Shown here piece after piece: positions 57,141-64,000 of a stretch of 64,000 bases of DNA (position 1 is the first letter of the stretch; each line of letters opens with the position of its first letter). The position numbers and the translations under genes were made by a program. The notes below the pieces were generated by a model that saw only the letters and a list, made by a program, of their open reading frames with translations, had not been told where the DNA came from and searched no databases. Origin of the DNA: a virus; the IMG/VR virus record IMGVR_UViG_3300043436_002834, positions 1 to 64,000 of that record; one strand, given 5' to 3'.

Positions 57141-60100
57141 ATGGAGAATCCGCAAGCACAAATGCCACAAGGGCAACCAGGTCCAGCTCAACAAGGAGGG
57201 GATGATCAAATGCAGCAAATTATGCAATATGTACAGCAATCTGTACAGCAAGGTGCACAACCTGTTGATGTTGCAATACAATTAATTCAACAAGGAGCAC
57301 AGCCTGAAATGATCATGCAAGTGTTTGTTCAAATGGGTATGCCGGAAGATCAAGCGCGTGAGGCTATAGAAACTGCAATGGAAGGTGGGCAACCTATGCC
57401 TGCTACAGGAGAAGGTGATCAATTAGAAGATGCTAGTAATCCGGATGCAGAAATGGCTGAAGAAGGTGATATGCCTGTAGATCAACCAGGTGATTTGGCT
57501 CAACAAATGGCATTTGGAGGTTCTCCCAGACGCGCACTTAAAAAGTATGCAAATGGTGCTGCAGTAGATCCTAATCAAGAATTGCAATCAGTAATGCAGC
57601 AGGTTCAAGAAATGATGGATGGTGGTGCTGATGCTAGACAAGTAATGCAACAAATTCAAGCGGCTGCACAACAAGGACAAATCAGCCCTGAAGTTGCTAC
57701 ATCTGTAATGGAGCAATTACAAGGAATGCAACAAGCAGAAAACCCACAAGGTTCTGATGCGGCAATGATGGCTCAATCACAAGATCCTCAACAAATGGAT
57801 CCTAACATGGCTGTACCAGATTCTCCAATGATGAAGTTTGGTGGGAATCTTAAAAAGCTTATGTCTAAAGCTTATGGAGGTAACATGACTCCACCAAGCA
57901 TTGACTCTAAAACATATGCTCAAGATAGAGCTGCTATGTTTGTAGGAGCTGTAAAGAACAATGCATTTAAATCAACTTTAGATGATGAGTTTCCTAGTCT
58001 TGTTGGAAATAAAATGGCTTACGGTGGAGATATTCCTAAAGCTGTAGATGGCTTTGATGTAACTAAATATAAAACAGCGGATGAAGCTGAATTAGCAGCT
58101 TACCGTTATAGAAATACATTAGCTCCGGAAGAACAAGCTAAGTTTGATGTAGGAGCTACATTAAAGAATTGGAAACAACCAGAGCCTACTTATGAAGCAG
58201 GTAAAAATTATCAATATGATCCTGCTACTAAAAGTTGGAAAGCAGCAGAAACACCCGCTGCTAATACAGTTCAAGCTAACAGCCAATTAAATCCTGTAGG
58301 TTATCCTAATCCTAATATGGGATTGTATGGTAATTTGTATGCAGGTGCATCACCGTTTGCAAGATTACTTGCTAATAGCGGTAATTACAATTTAGATCCA
58401 AGAATTACTGGAGCTAATCTACCTGGAGGAATGAGCGCTCAACAGTTTTTAGGAGCTGCTGGCCCTAATGGTTTAGTACCGGGTATGTCAGGAACAATTG
58501 GTGATCAAACTTGGAGAATCGGTGAAGCAGAAAAATTCAAAGAAGGCAGTATTTGGAAAGGCAACCGTAGAAAAGGTGTGCGCTATCAAATTGATTGGGG
58601 TTCACAAGCGGCAATGAATCCTAATGCACCACAACCTGCAATGGGACCGCAAAATCAACCAGTAGTTGGTCCACAAAATCAACCAGCGCCTGCACCTGCC
58701 GCAGCACCTACTGCTCCAGTTGTACCTTCTGTTCCAACAGCACCTGTTTCTCCTGCAGCAGCAACTCCTGCAGTTTCTTCAACAACTTCGGTTCCTGCTG
58801 CGGCACCTCCAACTAATCCATATTTTCCTGGAGAAAATCCGGCAGATGATGCAGGCTGGGGTTTACCAAGCAATGTACAACCTAATAACTATTTTGCTGG
58901 AGAAAATCCATCTGATGATTCTGGGTGGGGTTTACCAAAAGATCCTAATGCACCGGTTACACAAAGTGTTAATCCATCTATGGTTAATTCAAATCCTGCT
59001 CCTGATAACCCAATGAATGTTAATTCTCAGTTTGCTCAAAATTATATTAATTCGGCATATGGGGATATACGTTCTGATTTAACAGGAACAGATCAACAGG
59101 CTTTAGACCAATTAATTACTAATGGTGCAAATCAGAATCAAATTGATGAAAGTGTAACAGCCATTTTAAATAACCGTAACTTAAATCTTTCTCAAGCCAA
59201 TCAAAATGCTATGCAGCCGCCTGTTGAAGAATTTCCATCTTTAGCAACAGCTCCAACTGCAGTTAATACAGCAGATCAAACATTAGTTAATCCTGCAACT
59301 ACAGATGTAATTAATCCATCTAGTGAAGTAAATCCTGTAGATCAAAATGTTCAGCCTCAAGCTGTTTTGCCACAAGCTACTCAGTTAGCTGCTGCACCAG
59401 CATCTCCTAGGATTACTGTACCTCCAGTTAAACCAAAACCGGTAAGTCAAAATCCCCCAGTTACTCCGCCTACTACTCCTAAAAAAGGAAATAATCCTTG
59501 GGATCAAGATAAATCAAGCAACTGGTATGTTCCTAAAAATGATGACGCTGGTTTTGCTGAATTTAAAAAAACTAATCCTAAAATTCCAAATCCTAATGCT
59601 CCTCGTTGGGGTAAAGGTGGAACTGAGGAACAATTAAAAGCGGCACATTTACAAGCTATTAAAAATGCTCAAACCCGAATGGCCACATTTAATAGTCAAC
59701 AACAAAAGCAACAACAAGCTAATCGTAACTCAAATGCTAATTTAAATAGCTATGGTTATGGTGGAGGAGTTGATCCAGCTGCTTTAGAAAATGCAGTTGC
59801 ATTAATTAATCGTGCATTTGGGGGTATGATTCCAAGAGCTGACAATGGATTAAATCTTGGTACCCAGGATACAGACACCAATAATATTCCAGATTATTTG
59901 CAGTTTAATACTTGGCAAGAGGCTAATCCTGACAAAGGATCTATAGAAGCATCTAATGCCCAAAAATTAAATATTGACTGGAATGCTGCAGGTGACATGT
60001 ATATGAGTGGTGCGGGTAGACTTACTAACTTTATGAATAAAGCTAGAGCAAATGATCCAAATAGGACTAATGCTAAGTATTCTGCATTGAACACTGCTTC

Positions 60101-60326
60101 TAATACTTATGATCAAATGAAGCAAGGTCTTTATGATCAAGCTGGTAATTTTATTCCTAATGATATTGGAAACCAAGTTTTAAATCCTACTAATACTTAC
60201 TATAGTAATCAAAGACCTATTTTTGCATACGGTGGTAAAGTGTATGAAATTGGTGGCGATGTTGAGTTGGATGACAATGAAATGCAAGAACTTGCTGCCG
60301 CAGGATTTAAATTTTCAAGAATTTAA
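57141..60326 (+). CDS. Large low-complexity internal virion protein, 1061 aa
   Basis: The first 230 residues are Gln/Met/Pro/Gly-rich with helical repeats (MQQIMQYVQQSVQQGAQP). A middle part (about 230-490) is mixed, then comes a Pro/Ala/Thr-rich linker (about 510-580), two tandem repeats of the type YFxGENPxDDxGWGLP (about 557-600) and an Asn/Gln-rich segment. The C-terminus (about 890-1061) is helical with an acidic end. The order and style match the cargo-type proteins ejected with DNA. No enzyme motif is seen. Confidence 0.6.
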   Translation: MENPQAQMPQGQPGPAQQGGDDQMQQIMQYVQQSVQQGAQPVDVAIQLIQQGAQPEMIMQVFVQMGMPEDQAREAIETAMEGGQPMPATGEGDQLEDASNPDAEMAEEGDMPVDQPGDLAQQMAFGGSPRRALKKYANGAAVDPNQELQSVMQQVQEMMDGGADARQVMQQIQAAAQQGQISPEVATSVMEQLQGMQQAENPQGSDAAMMAQSQDPQQMDPNMAVPDSPMMKFGGNLKKLMSKAYGGNMTPPSIDSKTYAQDRAAMFVGAVKNNAFKSTLDDEFPSLVGNKMAYGGDIPKAVDGFDVTKYKTADEAELAAYRYRNTLAPEEQAKFDVGATLKNWKQPEPTYEAGKNYQYDPATKSWKAAETPAANTVQANSQLNPVGYPNPNMGLYGNLYAGASPFARLLANSGNYNLDPRITGANLPGGMSAQQFLGAAGPNGLVPGMSGTIGDQTWRIGEAEKFKEGSIWKGNRRKGVRYQIDWGSQAAMNPNAPQPAMGPQNQPVVGPQNQPAPAPAAAPTAPVVPSVPTAPVSPAAATPAVSSTTSVPAAAPPTNPYFPGENPADDAGWGLPSNVQPNNYFAGENPSDDSGWGLPKDPNAPVTQSVNPSMVNSNPAPDNPMNVNSQFAQNYINSAYGDIRSDLTGTDQQALDQLITNGANQNQIDESVTAILNNRNLNLSQANQNAMQPPVEEFPSLATAPTAVNTADQTLVNPATTDVINPSSEVNPVDQNVQPQAVLPQATQLAAAPASPRITVPPVKPKPVSQNPPVTPPTTPKKGNNPWDQDKSSNWYVPKNDDAGFAEFKKTNPKIPNPNAPRWGKGGTEEQLKAAHLQAIKNAQTRMATFNSQQQKQQQANRNSNANLNSYGYGGGVDPAALENAVALINRAFGGMIPRADNGLNLGTQDTDTNNIPDYLQFNTWQEANPDKGSIEASNAQKLNIDWNAAGDMYMSGAGRLTNFMNKARANDPNRTNAKYSALNTASNTYDQMKQGLYDQAGNFIPNDIGNQVLNPTNTYYSNQRPIFAYGGKVYEIGGDVELDDNEMQELAAAGFKFSRI

Positions 60327-60328
60327 TT

Positions 60329-62656
60329 ATGGCTAGATATACAATAACAGGATTCCCGGAGCAAGCCGTTCCTAAAGTTACTACATCTAAAACACTAGGT
60401 GCAGTAAATAGAAAGGTAGCTAATGTAGAAGCTGAGAAGGGAGAGACCGTAGTAACAAACATGAGTAGAGGATTGAACAACATCTTTGAAATGTATGGTA
60501 TTGGGGGGAAGAAACACAGTCAAGGGGGAACACCTTTGGCATTGCCAACTGATGAAGGAAAGGATACTGACGGCACATCTTTTATCTTTAGTGATAACAA
60601 AAGGATGATAGTAAAAGACCCTGCAATTTTGGAATACTTTGGGGTTGACCCAAAGAAGCCAAAAACATTTGCGGGTATTTCTAAATCATGGTTGGATGCT
60701 ATTAATAAGTCTAAGGAAATTATAATTAGCGACACTGCAGATAAAGTTGCCAAAAAATCTGCTGAGATGAGTATGGACAATGCTGCATTTAAGATTGCAG
60801 CTTTGAAGTTATTGCAAGAATCTAGAAAAGGATTTAAAGAAGGAATTCCTAACGGGTTATCTCCATTCTTTGACAAACTCAAGATTGATCCAAATGAGAT
60901 GTTTGCAATGAATCAACAAGAAGCCGACAACACTAACCAAGCTGTAGCTATGGCTATGGGTGGTGCAGCAAGAGAATTTGCATCTATGCAAGGGGATTAT
61001 CCTTTCCCTTCTCTCTCTATGGGTGGAGAGTTACCTAGGTATGATAAAGCAGGAGCTGTAACACCAGAAAATAATGCTGCAAAAACACCTCCTGCTGAAG
61101 GTACAACACCACCGGCAGAAGGTCCACAGCTTACTTGGGGTACAGCAGATCCAAAATCTAAAAAGCAGTATGATTATATTATTAATGTACTATCTAAGAA
61201 TGATAAATTCAAAGAAGCATTATATAAAGAATATCAGAACGCGGCTAATCAAAAAGAAAACTGGGGTAGAGGTTACAATGCTCAATTTGATAAAGATCCT
61301 AAGAATAAAGAAAAGGTAGTTAGAAAATCACCTGAAGAAGTATTCCAAGATTATCTTGAATTCCAAAAAAGAAACTTAATGTTTAAGTCTCATGGATTAA
61401 ATGTAGCAGGTACTGCACAAAATCCAGAAAGAGATAAAAACGGTAATCTAACTGTATCTAATAAAGATATTAAAGCTTGGGGTGAACAATATGGAGTTCC
61501 GCTTCCTAATATGGATAAAGCAACACAAGAACAGCTTTCGTTTATTGCATTTGAGAACTTGTCTAAAAACAGAGATGTTTATGATCAAGAATTAAAAGAT
61601 GTAATGAAACCATTTGGTACTAACCCTGTTGGTATGGCTGATGAAGTAGTTGCTGGATCAGGAGGTAAAAAAGGAGTTATTTCTAAAGCCGATGGTGCAT
61701 ATACAAATACTACAGCAGGAGAGATATCTTATTTTACAGAACCAGAGCCAACTGAACCATGTCCACCATGTCCTGATGGAACAGTAAGAGAAAGATTAGC
61801 AAGTGGTGTATGTCCGCCTTGTGAGCCTCCTCAAGAAGTTCCTGGTCAGCAAAAACCGCCAGCATACAAAGGTTTGGCTCAAACAACACCTCTTGTTAAT
61901 CCTTATGGCTTTAGAAGAGAAGATATTGCTGCTTTAAACAGAGCAACTCAAGCTAGATTTGAGATTCCTGAATTACATCCTTGGGCTAAGTCTGCAGAAG
62001 CTGTTATGCCGGATCGCGCATACTATTCTCCAGAAAGAACAATTGCAGCTAAGAATGAGCAATTAAATCAAATGATGCAAGGAGTAAGTGCATTTGGTTC
62101 AGCTCAAGGCGCTGGTGCCACTGCTATGGCTTTAAGTGGTCAAGCTTATGGTGATGTAGCAAATGCTATTAGTGATTATGCTGATAAAAATGTTGGAGTC
62201 TTTAATGCTGGAGAAAACTACAATACTCAAATTGCTAATGCAGTAAATGAAAAGAATGCGCAGTTAGCTACAAACATGTATGACAAAGAAAATATCTTAA
62301 AGCAAAGTTTAGCTAATTCAATTAGTGCTGCTAAAGATAAGATTGTACAATTGTCTAACCAAGCATTTACTAATGCATCAAACATTTATAATTTAAATAC
62401 CACTAATGAGAACTTCAAGAAGGATCCATTTACCGGACTTATTTATAAAATGAATGACAAGGCAATTACACCAAATACAGCAACAACTAAAGATTTTGGT
62501 GAAGAGTTTAATGAGTTTGCTAAATCAGTTCCTACAGTTAATCCTGATTTACAAATGAAAGCATTCTTGGCATATAAATCTGGTAAGTATCAAATTGAAC
62601 CGGATGATAATGTGACTAAAGCAGGTGAGCTGGACAACACCAATGTTCGGTCTTAA
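60329..62656 (+). CDS. Internal virion/cargo-type protein, 775 aa
   Basis: The start includes VEAEKGETVV, IGGKKHSQGGTPLALP and TSFIFSDNKRMIVKDP (about 32-100), a recognisable sequence block of proteins near tail genes in Bacteroidota and marine phages. A Pro/Glu-rich linker with a CPPCPDGTVRE segment (about 475-510) separates it from a long helical C-terminal domain (about 530-775). Role in the virion or in ejection is inferred from location. Confidence 0.65.
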   Translation: MARYTITGFPEQAVPKVTTSKTLGAVNRKVANVEAEKGETVVTNMSRGLNNIFEMYGIGGKKHSQGGTPLALPTDEGKDTDGTSFIFSDNKRMIVKDPAILEYFGVDPKKPKTFAGISKSWLDAINKSKEIIISDTADKVAKKSAEMSMDNAAFKIAALKLLQESRKGFKEGIPNGLSPFFDKLKIDPNEMFAMNQQEADNTNQAVAMAMGGAAREFASMQGDYPFPSLSMGGELPRYDKAGAVTPENNAAKTPPAEGTTPPAEGPQLTWGTADPKSKKQYDYIINVLSKNDKFKEALYKEYQNAANQKENWGRGYNAQFDKDPKNKEKVVRKSPEEVFQDYLEFQKRNLMFKSHGLNVAGTAQNPERDKNGNLTVSNKDIKAWGEQYGVPLPNMDKATQEQLSFIAFENLSKNRDVYDQELKDVMKPFGTNPVGMADEVVAGSGGKKGVISKADGAYTNTTAGEISYFTEPEPTEPCPPCPDGTVRERLASGVCPPCEPPQEVPGQQKPPAYKGLAQTTPLVNPYGFRREDIAALNRATQARFEIPELHPWAKSAEAVMPDRAYYSPERTIAAKNEQLNQMMQGVSAFGSAQGAGATAMALSGQAYGDVANAISDYADKNVGVFNAGENYNTQIANAVNEKNAQLATNMYDKENILKQSLANSISAAKDKIVQLSNQAFTNASNIYNLNTTNENFKKDPFTGLIYKMNDKAITPNTATTKDFGEEFNEFAKSVPTVNPDLQMKAFLAYKSGKYQIEPDDNVTKAGELDNTNVRS

Positions 62657-62703
62657 CTAATTTTTGTTTATCATATATTTAATACATTTACAAATAAAAA
62701 AGA

Positions 62704-64000
62704 ATGGCAACTTATATACAAGGTCAAGCGGATTATATCTCACAGATTCAGCCTACTGAACCTAATTTAGCATTTGATGCGCAAATCCTTCAGACTAAGC
62801 AAGCCAAATATGATGCTAATCACAAAAAAGTAAGTGATCTATATGGCTCATTGCTTAATGCATCTATGACTCGTTCAGATAATATTCAAGCTAGAGATGA
62901 ATTCTTTAAGATTATCAATGATGATATTAAAAGAATGGGGGGTTTGGATTTTTCTTTAGATCAAAATGTACAAGCCGCAGCTAGTGTATTTCAATCTATT
63001 TATACAAACAATAACATTGTTAAGGATATGGTATGGACCAAAAACTTTAACAATGAAGTAAATAGAATGGAAGCCTTTAAAAATTGTACTGATGAAGAAA
63101 AATGCGGAGGTACATATTGGGAAGAAGGTGAAAGATACATGCAGTATAAAAGACAAGAGTTTAAAAATGCTACATCTAATGAAGCACTTGGTATGGGAGA
63201 TGTTAAATATGTTCCCTACAAAAGTGTTATGAAACAAGCTATAAAGCTTGCTAAAGATGCTGGATTAAATGTAACTCTTGATAAAATTTCTGGAGATTAT
63301 AAAGTAACTACTAAAAATGGCGAGTTAATTAAATCACCATTGACTACTTTGTTTTCTGAAACTATTGGTAAAGATCCGGCTTATGCGGAAATGTTTAGAG
63401 CAAAAGCTTATGTTCAAAGAAATGACTGGGCTCAGTCAAAAGTAAACATGGGTGAATATGGAGATTTAAAATCAGCTCAATTGGGTTATTTACAAAATGT
63501 AGATAAGCAAAACAAAGCAAAGATTGATCAGGCTGCTGCGGATTTAAGTATTGATGTAGGTCACTTAGATCAAAAAGTAAAAGACATGGAGCTTGCTTAT
63601 CAACGTGGTGAGTTTCAACAAGGTAGCGATAAGTTTAATGAGTATGCTCAACTAGTACAATTGCAACAAAGTGCTAAACAGGCTCAATCATTTACATCTC
63701 AGGTTCAAGCCATTTCTGAAATGAAAAATAATAAAGCTGCTATTGAAACTATGTCTGACAACATAGACAATCAGAATGCTTATACATTTTTTAATGAGGA
63801 ACTTTCTAAAGCTGTAAACACACTTGCCTATAAAGATGCAGAGCAAACTTTAGAAGCAGATAAGTTTGCAGAAATGAAGTACGCAAACAAATATAAAATG
63901 TCTGAGATGGCTTTGCAACATCAATATGACATGGCAGAAGAACAGCAGTCATTTCAAAATAAACTGGATCTAGAGGCTTATAAGAAAAAGATTGGTCACA
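62704..64000 (+). CDS. Large helical virion protein, partial (right edge)
   Basis: The first 432 codons are present and the frame is open to the window end. It opens MATYIQGQADYISQIQPTEP, followed by QTKQAKYDANHKKVSDLYGS and RDEFFKIINDDI, a start I associate with large internal virion proteins of Bacteroidota and marine podoviruses. The rest is charged coiled coil with few Cys. It is probably very long and ejected with DNA. The 47-base gap upstream holds TTTTTGTTTATCATATATTTAATA-like A/T-rich DNA but no exact late motif. Confidence 0.7.
   Translation, partial: MATYIQGQADYISQIQPTEPNLAFDAQILQTKQAKYDANHKKVSDLYGSLLNASMTRSDNIQARDEFFKIINDDIKRMGGLDFSLDQNVQAAASVFQSIYTNNNIVKDMVWTKNFNNEVNRMEAFKNCTDEEKCGGTYWEEGERYMQYKRQEFKNATSNEALGMGDVKYVPYKSVMKQAIKLAKDAGLNVTLDKISGDYKVTTKNGELIKSPLTTLFSETIGKDPAYAEMFRAKAYVQRNDWAQSKVNMGEYGDLKSAQLGYLQNVDKQNKAKIDQAAADLSIDVGHLDQKVKDMELAYQRGEFQQGSDKFNEYAQLVQLQQSAKQAQSFTSQVQAISEMKNNKAAIETMSDNIDNQNAYTFFNEELSKAVNTLAYKDAEQTLEADKFAEMKYANKYKMSEMALQHQYDMAEEQQSFQNKLDLEAYKKKIGH

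Noticed and set aside
26203-64000. Alternative genetic code (TAG or TGA read through), known in some crAss-like phages
   Set aside because: All long genes end cleanly with no in-frame stops needing recoding, and TAA, TAG and TGA are each used as stops.
1-64000. Prophage or mobile-element signs such as integrase, transposase or attachment sites
   Set aside because: No such protein pattern and no long terminal or direct repeats were seen; the GIY-YIG-like gene is the only mobile-type candidate.

Overview
This window looks like 64 kb of a tailed phage of the crAss-like type (order Crassvirales or a close relative) infecting a Bacteroidota host. The reasons are: an AT-rich genome with two opposed gene blocks; the order PD-(D/E)XK nuclease, terminase, portal, acidic scaffold candidate, capsid, ring-type tail proteins, a 1,639-residue stabilisation/muzzle-type tail protein and then very large internal-virion proteins; an IHF/HU-like gene among the structural genes; ThyX; and some promoters matching the Bacteroidota TAnnTTTG element. 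The assignment rests on recognising sequence patterns and gene order; no database search was possible. No integrase, transposase, CRISPR array or recoded stop codon was seen, and the standard code fits every gene.

Left arm (1 to about 9.15 kb, minus strand): small early-type genes, mostly of unknown function, chained by ATGA overlaps. Only ThyX (3490-4110) is firmly identified. This arm has unusually rich non-coding DNA: a 690-base structured stretch (4722-5409) holding a tRNA-like gene with a 20-nt anticodon loop and two further folded elements; a 400-base stretch (6279-6676) with five copies of a 19-20 nt repeat; and related leader segments upstream of successive genes, two of which carry an identical 16-bp palindrome. 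Three genes or operons end in UUCG-tetraloop hairpins. The arm begins with a five-gene operon of tiny membrane proteins and a lipoprotein (9147-8388).

Strand switch (9148-9621): a divergent, locally GC-rich intergenic region with a pyrimidine tract and repeated CCCTGGGGG and TTACC motifs. It is the natural candidate for divergent promoters and possibly a replication origin.

Right arm (9.6-64 kb, plus strand): a short control/replication block follows, with an HExxH protein, a winged-helix RepL-like protein behind two identical operator dyads, a GIY-YIG-like nuclease, a DUF1599-type protein, a two-domain phage protein and a GroES-like protein. Next come a fibre/adhesin cluster (13.3-23.4 kb: collagen-like, beta-helix, YadA-like), a lysis cassette (23.4-26.2 kb), the packaging and head genes (26.6-38.9 kb), a run of tiny polycationic proteins (38.9-39.8 kb), and a ring protein with a ferritin-like protein. 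A probably abundant 524-residue virion protein leads into an island of cysteine-rich, collagen-like and VWA-like proteins (42.6-49.9 kb), followed by the tail assembly (50.0-57.1 kb) and three large internal virion proteins, the last cut by the window edge. A recurrent motif, TTTTTTGTATATTATA, precedes most right-arm transcription units, often just after a hairpin terminator, and is probably the phage late promoter.
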